Of a stretch of 64,000 nucleotides of DNA, positions 25,028-32,523 are shown piece after piece. The first letter of the stretch is position 1. Each line of letters starts with the position of its first letter. This DNA comes from Flavobacterium soli DSM 19725 (GTDB lineage: Bacteria > Bacteroidota > Bacteroidia > Flavobacteriales > Flavobacteriaceae). The notes beneath the pieces are model-generated. The model ran no database searches. It was not told the origin of the DNA and saw only the letters and a program-made list of their open reading frames with translations. The position numbers were made by a program, and so were the translations under genes. The stretch is taken from assembly GCF_000422705.1 (NCBI RefSeq), contig NZ_AUGO01000013.1, positions 1 to 64,000 of the forward strand, given 5' to 3'.

Positions 25028-25119
25028 AAAAAAATCAATAAGTTGTAGCTCGTAGAATCTGCAATCACATCATTGTTGTCAGTAAATGCTATGTTGCTGG
25101 TATTATCGGTATTGAAATA

Positions 25120-25181
25120 TATCCATTGTTCTTGCTCAGAATATTGTTATCGCTATCCTTGATAGATATTAGGATTTTCCT
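25120..25181 (-). pseudogene. Remnant similar to the RHS leader peptide gene
   Basis: The 24 bases at 25128-25151 match 29421-29444 at 21 positions. On the minus strand they read DSDNNILSKN against DPKDNNILSEN of the small leader ORF upstream of the RHS gene. No open start or continuation exists. It abuts the transposase gene, so it looks like a fragment left after rearrangement. Confidence 0.4.
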
Positions 25182-25841
25182 TTAACTCCAAAAATAAATC
25201 TTCAATACACAAACCAAAACCATCAAACTTTTGCTGAAGCATATAGTCCTGCGGTTTAGCCTTTTGATATGGGTTCTCAATGTCAGATTCTGCCTTTCAA
25301 TATGATTTGTGCCGAAACGTTTAACAGAATGTAATTTTTCATCAATCAGATATTTGTAATTTTTCAACCTGTCAGTAAATATTTTTTTTGCTTCCGATAA
25401 TTTTAAAGTTTTCAAAACACGGTTTAGCGTTTTATTGGTTCGCTTTCCTACATTAAAACTTACAACTTTTTTAGAATTCTTTTCCAAGGCATAAACCAGC
25501 CAGATAAAGTTTCGCTTGTTTCTGATATAAGTGCACATCTCGTCAACCTCATAGGTTTTTCCCTTATTAATAATGGGCTGTTGAATGCTCTTGGCAATTG
25601 CTACAATCCTTTTAAGTAATGTGGTAGTCGAAATTTTCAATACCCTTGCAGTGCTTCTTATTCCCAAGCCCTCTTTTGTTAATTGGATAATGTTCTGGTT
25701 GAGGTCTGACTTATAAGCATTGTAGCCATAGCAAGACTGTTGCCGCTTTTGACAGATACAACATTTATAACGTTGTTTCCCATTGTTTTGAAATCCATTC
25801 TTTATGCATTTACCATTACAAAAATTACATTTTATTTCCAT
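25182..25841 (-). mobile_element. IS1-family transposase gene
   Basis: A 219-residue single-ORF IS1-type transposase. N-terminal zinc-finger-like CxxC pairs (CNFCNGKC ... CCIC) and a helix-turn-helix (GIRSTARVLKISTTTLLKRI) are followed by the catalytic DDE part: D in YEVDEMCTYI, D in IFTDRLKNYKY, E in NHIERQNLTLRTHIKRLNRRT. Sequence ends LKIYFWS as in related flavobacterial elements. The frame is complete. Convincing terminal inverted repeats or a target duplication could not be found, so the element may be an immobile relic. It lies between the GH92 gene and the truncated RHS gene. Confidence 0.85.
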
Positions 25842-25881
25842 GACCTATTTTGATACATTAAGATAGAAGAAAAGCATTTTT

Positions 25882-25932
25882 AGGTCTTATCCGACCTCAA
25901 AAATAGGAGAGGTGACCTGGTAGGTCACCTCT
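25882..25932. repeat. Two adjacent hairpins between RHS gene and transposase
   Basis: AGGTC-TTATCC-GACCT (25882-25897) and a perfect 11-bp stem AGAGGTGACCT-GGT-AGGTCACCTCT (25908-25932). No strong T-run follows on either strand. Possibly a terminator for the RHS gene or an element end. Confidence 0.6.
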
Positions 25933-25989
25933 AATTGGTTTGGAATCTCAAAATAAACATTTTTTTTCAAGGAGTTAGAGTGGTGATTT

Positions 25990-28900
25990 TCAAAAACACC
26001 TAATCTGAAACATTACCTCTGCTCCAGAGCCCATTGCTTTACCAAACTGTTTTATATTTCCTGAACTATCAAATTTATTGGGATGCAAATGTACATCTGA
26101 AATAGGAGTACTTCCATTTTCACTTAATTCAGCACGTGCACTAGCCCATTCTTTTGAGCCAATTTCACCAGCCTTTGCACCAGTTACAATTTCCGACTCT
26201 CCATTTGTTCCTCTCATAAATCCTTGCTCAGTAAATGATTTATTTTCCGCATCATTATTATATATCTCACTCATTTTATCACTTTCAGAGTCAGAAAACG
26301 CACTTACTACCTGTCCTTTATCAATAGCACTTTGCACCTTAGATTCTTTTTCACTTTTTGTTAAGACCATTTTCTTATCCGTCTTGCCATCCTCAATGTG
26401 CTTAACATGTTTACCATTCAAATTATAAAAATCAGTCGGAGGTGTTGCAAACATTCCATCTGGGTCGACAAATATCATTGGATTATTATAACAGTATACA
26501 TATGGAGACCATTTCCTACTTACCTCCGCCAGCGGGTCAATATTCATCCATCTTCCAATCGCAGGGTCGTAATTTCTTGCTCCATAGTCGTAGAAGTTAA
26601 GCCCCAGCTCGTCCTGATACTCCTTGCCGTTGTATTTATACTGATACTTATTCCGATGTACCTCGTCTATAACCGCATACCCCGTACCATCAGGATTTCG
26701 AACATAATCATGCCTACCATCCCCATAATTGGCATGCTTCATCCCAAAGGGATAATAATGATTCTCCTCAAGTATAGAAAGCACCGTGCTTCCCTTTGGC
26801 ATCGTATAGCTAACCCTTATGTTGCCCAAATGGTCCATATGGTTATAAACATAGTCAAAATCCTTGCCATTGGTCACACTCACGTATCCTTCTGCTGTCG
26901 GAAAATGTTGCAATATTCCTCCAACATACTGGTAACCGCCCAAATAATCCGTCACCGTGTTGATTTGCTCGCTGGAGGATTGGTGGATTACCTGCTTGGA
27001 AACCTTCTGTCCCAATGCGTTGTAAATATAGGAAATAAATTTCTCACCCTGATCCACCTTGAAGTTAATCCTTGTAGGCAAATTCAGGTGGTTATACACA
27101 ATCGCATCGATTCCCTTGTTCCAGTCCTGAACCATGTTGCCATTGGCATCATAGCCGTAATCAGGTTCTGTGACACCATTTGGGTTCTGCCCATCACGGA
27201 AACCATCCAAACTGTTCGAGTGGTCGATTACCTTGAGCAGCCTGTTGCGGCTGTATTGGTATTCGAGGTTGTCAATCTCATACACAGGACCCCCATCGGC
27301 ATCAAGATAACCCGTGCGGAACATGCTGGTAATATTTCCATTACGGTCATAGCCCATCTCCTCATTATAAGATGCGGTATAGGGATCGATCAGTCCAGGC
27401 TTCTGATAATAGGCATCTGTCAAGCGATTCAAATCGTCGTATTCATAGCTGTACTTCCTTAACACATTCTCAGGATATGTTTTCCAATAGGTCTCTCCTA
27501 TGTTGCCATTATACAAGGGCGTGCTCATGCCTTCCACTTCATTATAGCCTATCTTGAAAGCAAATAAGTCAGTAGGCAATCCACTCTCAGCCAGGCTTGC
27601 CGTGTTGTTAATCCCCTTGAGCCACCCACGGATGTTGTAGGTATAGTCCCCCTTCTGGTGTCCGTTCGGGGTAGTCGCTGGTCCACCGACACGCTTGTTC
27701 TTGAGCTGTCCAAGTGCGTCATATTCGTTCTTGGCGATCAGCTCCACAGGTCCCGCCGTACCCTGGAATGTAATCCTGTGGGTTTGGGTCAGGAGCCTGT
27801 CCTGTGCTGTATAGGTAAATTCCTCCCTTGTCAGCAGTTCGTCACTACTTGCCTGGCGCTTGAGGCGGGTAAGGGTATAGAGGGCCTTGCCTGTAAAATC
27901 GAGTTTTGCATCGGTATAGGTATAACCCCCAAGGTGGTTTGTGGTATGGGTCCTCACTGGCCTTGCCTTCTTGTCATAGAGGGTGTAGGAGGTCTCTCCC
28001 AACGTGGCTGTTGCTGTGGTGAGCACCCTTGCCCAAGATCCCGTTGGCATTCCCTTTGGCTTCTTGTCAGTATTGTTATAATGGATATGTTCCACACCAT
28101 CCAGGCTTACAGAAAAGGCAGTGGGAGCGTTTGGAAAGCCGTAGGAGTCATAATAGCTTACCGTCAGGAGCTTGAAGCCCGAAGGATAGGTAGCTGTGGC
28201 ATACCCGGTCGCAATATTGTCGACGGTCGAGGTGCCCCTTGCAAGGTTGGTGATGGCACCATTGTAGGAAATCTGCAGGGTGTTCCGTGTCGTGGAGCTA
28301 ACGGTGGCCTGGTACCATCCCGTAATCACGGGGCGGCTGAGGGCATCATAGCGGGTCAGCATCCATCCCGAGGTGCCTGTCCCAAAGGGAGAATAGGCAG
28401 GCCCTGTCGCCACCACCCGGTCCAGCTTGTCATAGACGATGAACTCCCATTGCTTGCCTGGCAGCTTCTTTTCCACAAGGCGGTTGCGGGAGTCATATCG
28501 GTACTGGTAGCAAAGGTCATTGAGCAATCCGTTGATGTTTCCCGTGGCAAGCGGAGGAATCACATAGGTCAGGTTGTCAAACTGGTCATAGATATAGTAG
28601 GTGTCGTGGGGTGTCACGGTGCTGCCCACCAGGTTGTAGGTACGCTTGAGCACCACCTTTCCCTTCTTGTTCTTGAATTCCTCGGTGGTCGAGAGCTTGA
28701 TATGGTTGGCCGGAACCGGCTTCCAGTTCTCGTCCCTGGTGATGGTCTTGTAAAGCTGGCCGGGATTATAGTAGGTTGTCCCTGCACCGTTAACCAATGC
28801 GATGTTATACAATGGGGAGCTAAAGCTGGGATGCAAGGTGGCGTTGGCCTTGAAGAGCTTCACTTCTCCGGCCACATTGGTCCCATACTCGAACTTGATG

Positions 28901-29388
28901 GTATTGTCGTCGTCATTTTCGTGGTCAACAAGCCAGTCCAGTCCGGGAGCTCCCTGCTCCATGATCCTGCCAAGTGGCGAGGCTTCCAATCGCTTCTGGC
29001 TGTAGGGGTTTGTGGTATTCTCATAGGCTGTCGTATTGTAAAAGGCCGATACGTTGGCCACTGCCGCTGTATCATAGGCCATGGTGGCCGTCTGTGCCGC
29101 ATACGGAAGATAGTCGTGGGTCTGCCTGCCAAAGGCGTCATAGACAATAGGGGTCACGATATCCGTTCCCGTTCCAATTGCCGATTGCCTGTGGGCCACC
29201 TGCTGCATCGGCCTTCCAAGGCCGTCAAAGTAGGTGACATTCACTGCCGCCTGGGCAGCGGTAGGGCTTGCAGGAAGGACAGTAGCCGTTTCCTGCTTGT
29301 AGGTCACGCTCTTCACATAGTTCTGGTTCGTACTCTGCGACATTGCCATCACAGGCAGAAGCAATAGGGTATATAATAGCTTTCTCAT
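25990..29388 (-). CDS. RHS-repeat protein with DUF6443-like N-terminus and truncated JAMM-like tip
   Basis: A 1132-residue exported protein (signal peptide MRKLLYTLLLLPVMAMSQ). The N-terminal part (VTYFDGLGRPMQQVAHRQS, YDAFGRQTHDYLPY) is of the DUF6443 kind. YD/RHS repeats fill the middle (e.g. YEYDDLNRLTDAYYQ, YGYDANGNMVQDWNKG). The RHS-associated core is near residue ~930-1000 (NFYDYGARNYDPAIGRWMNIDPLAE...YVYCYNNPMIFVDPDG). The last ~145 residues are a variable tip with DVHLHPNKFDSSG, an H-x-H-P motif of JAMM-type toxins, but the protein stops ~20 residues later (SGAEVMFQIRCF) without the usual S-x-x-D. The core DNA is strikingly GC-richer than the AT-rich tip and the genome. No immunity gene follows; a transposase does. 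Probably a polymorphic toxin left inactive. Confidence 0.85.
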   Translation of the reverse strand: MRKLLYTLLLLPVMAMSQSTNQNYVKSVTYKQETATVLPASPTAAQAAVNVTYFDGLGRPMQQVAHRQSAIGTGTDIVTPIVYDAFGRQTHDYLPYAAQTATMAYDTAAVANVSAFYNTTAYENTTNPYSQKRLEASPLGRIMEQGAPGLDWLVDHENDDDNTIKFEYGTNVAGEVKLFKANATLHPSFSSPLYNIALVNGAGTTYYNPGQLYKTITRDENWKPVPANHIKLSTTEEFKNKKGKVVLKRTYNLVGSTVTPHDTYYIYDQFDNLTYVIPPLATGNINGLLNDLCYQYRYDSRNRLVEKKLPGKQWEFIVYDKLDRVVATGPAYSPFGTGTSGWMLTRYDALSRPVITGWYQATVSSTTRNTLQISYNGAITNLARGTSTVDNIATGYATATYPSGFKLLTVSYYDSYGFPNAPTAFSVSLDGVEHIHYNNTDKKPKGMPTGSWARVLTTATATLGETSYTLYDKKARPVRTHTTNHLGGYTYTDAKLDFTGKALYTLTRLKRQASSDELLTREEFTYTAQDRLLTQTHRITFQGTAGPVELIAKNEYDALGQLKNKRVGGPATTPNGHQKGDYTYNIRGWLKGINNTASLAESGLPTDLFAFKIGYNEVEGMSTPLYNGNIGETYWKTYPENVLRKYSYEYDDLNRLTDAYYQKPGLIDPYTASYNEEMGYDRNGNITSMFRTGYLDADGGPVYEIDNLEYQYSRNRLLKVIDHSNSLDGFRDGQNPNGVTEPDYGYDANGNMVQDWNKGIDAIVYNHLNLPTRINFKVDQGEKFISYIYNALGQKVSKQVIHQSSSEQINTVTDYLGGYQYVGGILQHFPTAEGYVSVTNGKDFDYVYNHMDHLGNIRVSYTMPKGSTVLSILEENHYYPFGMKHANYGDGRHDYVRNPDGTGYAVIDEVHRNKYQYKYNGKEYQDELGLNFYDYGARNYDPAIGRWMNIDPLAEVSRKWSPYVYCYNNPMIFVDPDGMFATPPTDFYNLNGKHVKHIEDGKTDKKMVLTKSEKESKVQSAIDKGQVVSAFSDSESDKMSEIYNNDAENKSFTEQGFMRGTNGESEIVTGAKAGEIGSKEWASARAELSENGSTPISDVHLHPNKFDSSGNIKQFGKAMGSGAEVMFQIRCF

Positions 29389-29393
29389 GCTTC

Positions 29394-29549
29394 CTAGTTT
29401 TGTGTTCTGTAATGGTATTGGTTCTCGCTCAGGATATTGTTGTCCTTGGGATCGGTGATGGCAATGGCGTTATCAGGGGCCAGGTCCCGTCCGATGTCCT
29501 GTGCGAAAACGCTTATGGGAAGCAGTAGCAATGTTAGCAATCTTTTCAT
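29394..29549 (-). CDS. Small exported peptide upstream of the RHS gene
   Basis: About 51 residues from the ATG at 29549: signal peptide MKRLLTLLLLPISVFAQ, then a short mature part DIGRDLAPDNAIAITDPKDNN. It ends 5 bases before the RHS start, on the same strand. The signal peptide closely resembles that of the RHS protein. Function unknown. A start nine codons upstream (29576) is possible. A remnant with the same DNNILS sequence lies at 25128-25151, which supports it being real coding sequence. Confidence 0.5.
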   Translation of the reverse strand: MKRLLTLLLLPISVFAQDIGRDLAPDNAIAITDPKDNNILSENQYHYRTQN

Positions 29550-30137
29550 ATTGTGTGTCTTATATGGTTTGTTCATTCCTGCATATTATCTTACAGCTGT
29601 GGAAAATTAACATAATATTTGTAAAACCTTAATAGGGATTCCGCAAAAATGCTACCCGTATTTCTACGCATTTTGAGGCTTTTTAACAGAAAGTGATGTT
29701 AATTTATTGAGGATAATGTAAAAATGGCTTTTTTGGAGGTTTTGAAACGCTGTGCTTTTGCAAACTTCCTGCAAAAAGTAAAAGACTTTTTTATACTTCA
29801 AGAATCCATTTTGTGACTTTGCGACTCTAAAAAAAAATAGGCAACCTACTTGATTAATAAATTGTTATCCCTCCCAAGAATACCAAAATAAAACTCCCCA
29901 CCACTAGGGAAAACCCTATTTCTTTAACACAAATCTAACCAGTCCCCATCACAACAAATTACGGTTTTCCGTAAAAGCGGAAAATAAATTAAAAAGTAAG
30001 AATTAAAAATTAAAATCATAGTAGTAATAACTCCGTTGTGGCATTGGTAAAGCTTCCTATTAAAGTAGTAAAGTTATAAGCAATCTAACAGATTGATAAT
30101 TGAGATTCTTTAGAAGATAGAACCATTTCTTTAAATC

Positions 30138-30388
30138 TGTGCTCAAGTGGCAAGCTTTAACGAAACGGTGGCAAGCTCTAACGAAACGGTGGCAAAGATT
30201 AACGAAACGGTGGCAAAGGTTAACGAAACGGTGGCAAGCCTTAACGAAATGATGCCAAGAATAACGAAATGGTAGCAAGGTTTAACGAAAAGGTAGCAAT
30301 GAGTAATGAAAAGGTGGCAATAGGTAACGAAACGGTGGCAAGAACCATCGAAAAGGTGATCAGGTGCAACGGTGCAGTGCGGAGCTAT
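30138..30388. repeat. 21-bp tandem repeat, about 11 units, encoding a broken heptad
   Basis: The unit is AACGAAACGGTGGCAAnnnnT with starts at 30159, 30180, 30201, 30222, 30243, 30263, 30284, 30305, 30326, 30347 and 30368. All steps are 21 bases except one of 20 (30243 to 30263). On the plus strand it reads NETVAxx heptads before and after, but in different frames across the 20-bp unit. No start codon precedes it after the in-frame TAA at 30131. Confidence 0.85.
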
Positions 30389-30612
30389 AACAGGCTAAAA
30401 CAATGCATTATTGAAGTGTAAAAATGCTCTAAAGTGTTTGGAAATCAGTTTAAAAAAGAAAGAACAAGAGTTGACTTGGTGATAGTTAGTGGCAACAAAC
30501 AGTTGAATTATTGTGTTTTTAGTGTTGTTAAAGTTAATTTATTTCAATTAAATGTATTTGGTAAATGTTATTCATTTTTTGTAAAATAAAATAACAATAT
30601 TTAGAAATAGTG

Positions 30613-30643
30613 TTGCGTTATGTGTTAAAATTCATTTAATTTG
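30613..30643 (+). promoter_or_regulatory. Candidate promoter of the 30679 gene
   Basis: TTG (30613-30615), 20 bases, then TTAATTTG (one mismatch to TAnnTTTG). The start codon is 36 bases downstream. Confidence 0.4.
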
Positions 30644-30678
30644 AATTTTACTAATAACAATTAAATACAAAAAATGCT

Positions 30679-31632
30679 ATGAGACCAAAAAAAGTAGTAC
30701 GCCTTTATTCTACAGATGATGCGTATATGACCGAAACAGCAAGAGTGACACACGGATTGTTTGAAGCTGATTTGCCGTTGTTTAAAGATTTTGACAGCAC
30801 AATGGATAGCAACTATGCAAAAGATTTCCTGAGTGCAGTGATGCAGGCCGAAACTGTTGTAAGGGATAGTGCCGTAAAAGATCAGCAGGTGAGCTTGACC
30901 GAGGAAGTGGATGGAAGCATGGATGCAGCACGATCTGCCTATAGCGCGATGCGTTATTTTGTTACAAAAGCGTTTCCTACTAGTGCAGGGATACAAGGGG
31001 AATTTGGACTGAATGATTATCTGAAAATTAGACGCAATAGGGCTCAGATGGCTCAATTCCTGTTTGAAATGTATGTGGCTTGTAAAAAATATGAAAGCCA
31101 GTTGATGACAGCAGGCTGTAAGATCGATCATATCATGCGATTGGAATCGGTGAGAAACGATCTGTTGACCAAAAACACCAAGCAAAAATCCTTTTCAAAA
31201 ACACGTCCTAAATTAACCGAAGACCGTATTGTGGTTTTAAACAATTGCTATTTGATTCTGACCGAGGTGATGGCTGCGGCTCAGGTGGTTTTTGAAAACG
31301 AATATGCCAAGAAAAATCAGTATGTTTTTGAGCATGCTACAAAATCGAAGGACAAGGACGAATATATAGGCGAAATAGCTCCTGAGCGAACCGATGTAAT
31401 AGCGGTAATGGAGTATGATGCAAAAGCGAATTTGGTTTTTACTAATACAGGAAGCGTTTCGTTAACCTTTGCCTTGAGTAACTCAGAGGAGCTGGAAGGT
31501 GCAGAGGTCGAACTTTCAGCCGAAGCCACTATCACGAAAACCATGGGCGAACTTCTTGAGAATGCCACCAGAATTTTGGTGCAAAACCAAGACAAGACCA
31601 AACAAGGCAGCTATCGTGTAGTGATAGAGTAG
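30679..31632 (+). CDS. Hypothetical protein, 317 residues
   Basis: No family recognised. There is no signal peptide or membrane segment, so it is probably cytoplasmic. The N-terminal ~200 residues look alpha-helical (DYLKIRRNRAQMAQFLFEMYVA, NNCYLILTEVMAAAQVVFENEYA); the last ~80 look beta-rich (VFTNTGSVSLTFALSNSEE, EGAEVELSAEATITKTMGEL). It stands alone, with its own candidate promoter and a strong terminator, downstream of the 21-bp repeat. The alternation suggests a helical bundle followed by a small beta-sandwich; this is inference. Confidence 0.75.
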   Translation: MRPKKVVRLYSTDDAYMTETARVTHGLFEADLPLFKDFDSTMDSNYAKDFLSAVMQAETVVRDSAVKDQQVSLTEEVDGSMDAARSAYSAMRYFVTKAFPTSAGIQGEFGLNDYLKIRRNRAQMAQFLFEMYVACKKYESQLMTAGCKIDHIMRLESVRNDLLTKNTKQKSFSKTRPKLTEDRIVVLNNCYLILTEVMAAAQVVFENEYAKKNQYVFEHATKSKDKDEYIGEIAPERTDVIAVMEYDAKANLVFTNTGSVSLTFALSNSEELEGAEVELSAEATITKTMGELLENATRILVQNQDKTKQGSYRVVIE

Positions 31633-31638
31633 CAGAAA

Positions 31639-31672
31639 AAAAACTCCCGAAGCAATTCGGGAGTTTTTTTTT
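31639..31672 (+). terminator. Strong Rho-independent terminator
   Basis: AAAAACTCCCGAA-GCAA-TTCGGGAGTTTTTTTTT: a perfect stem of about 12 base pairs, 7 bases past the gene stop. With A-runs on one side it can also serve the minus-strand DUF4249 gene. Confidence 0.93.
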
Positions 31673-31689
31673 GGGAAACCATCTATAAT

Positions 31690-32505
31690 TTATTCAATCA
31701 CATAATTCCGAGTATCCGTTTGCGAAAGCCTAAAATAGCCAAAAGCGGTGTCATCAGGAGTAGTAGTATTGAGGATATTGCCTTTGATTCTTGCAGGTGC
31801 GGTAGAAAAAGGTCCGCCACCACCTGCCACATCCAAGAGGAGGTTCATATAATTATAGAATTGCTCTGAAACGCCAAACAAGGTCACATCAAAGGATTCA
31901 CCAGACTTTAAATCTTCATTAAAATAGACATCATTGAACTGGTTGCCCTGAAAAAATTCATCATCGCTCACGCCATAGTTGGGGATAGCCCCGAAAGAAG
32001 TGATGTATCGGAACATATAGAAATCATCAGTCGCACCATTATCCGTAAAGAACACATTGATCTCCACCGAATCATCCCCAAACGGTGCTTCTTTTTGCTC
32101 AATCTTATCGATGGGAACAACGGGCATCAGCTTCTCGGTAGCGGTATAGGTTTGCCCGCCCGTTACCACAGTGAGTTGGTAATTGCCCTCTACAACCGGG
32201 ATAAAGCTGGTGCACACATAGTCGCCAGTTCCCGGGTTTTCGATAAAGTCAAAGACTTCGTTGGTGTCGGTGTTGGTTACAAAAACAGTTGCTCCTGTAA
32301 CCTTTGGAACGGTTGGCTCATAATAGCCCGTTGTGGTGCTCAACTTGATAACCTGCTCATTTCCTGTAGAGCCCAATTGCCAATTGATTGAAGCATCTAC
32401 CACCAGTTTTGGCTCGCCCGTTTGCAAATCAACATCAATTACCTCTTCGCAGCTTGTAAAGAAGGTGGCAATCAATAGAACGGCTATATATTTTAAGTTT
32501 TTCAT
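31690..32505 (-). CDS. DUF4249 domain-containing lipoprotein
   Basis: A 271-residue predicted lipoprotein: signal MKNLKYIAVLLIATFFTSC with a lipobox Cys at residue 19, followed by EEVIDVDLQTGEPKLVVDAS, the start typical of DUF4249. Strands such as GATVFVTNTDTNEVFDF and GNYQLTVVTGGQTYTA suggest a beta-sandwich. The gene is 18 bases downstream of a TonB-dependent receptor on the same strand; this pair is common in Bacteroidota, where the lipoprotein is thought to act as an outer-membrane partner of the receptor. Substrate unknown. Confidence 0.9.
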   Translation of the reverse strand: MKNLKYIAVLLIATFFTSCEEVIDVDLQTGEPKLVVDASINWQLGSTGNEQVIKLSTTTGYYEPTVPKVTGATVFVTNTDTNEVFDFIENPGTGDYVCTSFIPVVEGNYQLTVVTGGQTYTATEKLMPVVPIDKIEQKEAPFGDDSVEINVFFTDNGATDDFYMFRYITSFGAIPNYGVSDDEFFQGNQFNDVYFNEDLKSGESFDVTLFGVSEQFYNYMNLLLDVAGGGGPFSTAPARIKGNILNTTTPDDTAFGYFRLSQTDTRNYVIE

Positions 32506-32523
32506 TGTGTAGCTTTTTTAGGA

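Larger units (their letters stand above)
29577..30678. other. 1.1-kb region without an intact gene
   Basis: Holds a hairpin TTACGG-TTTT-CCGTAA (29959-29974), a 21-bp tandem repeat (30138-30388) and a candidate promoter at 30613-30643. The rest is AT-rich with no recognised feature. An ORF at 30060-30278 on the minus strand is only the repeat read backwards. Confidence 0.6.

Noticed and set aside
25028..25900. Terminal inverted repeats of the IS1-type element
   Set aside because: Weak similarity (CTATC... TAGG) between the two sides is not convincing and no target duplication was found.
27658..29367. Long plus-strand ORF of 569 codons opposite the RHS gene
   Set aside because: It is a by-product of GC-rich codons of the RHS gene on the other strand; composition has low-complexity valine/glycine/histidine bias and no known domain. 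A similar shadow at 26398-27462 was dropped for the same reason.
30060..30278. Minus-strand ORF of 72 codons with CHRFV repeats
   Set aside because: It only reads the 21-bp tandem repeat backwards; no signal for translation.
30138..30388. Considered as a CRISPR array
   Set aside because: Units are directly adjacent with a 21-bp period and no unique spacers.
25182..30660. Considered as a prophage or integrative element
   Set aside because: No integrase, structural or conjugation genes, and no tRNA or attachment repeats; only one transposase and RHS remnants.
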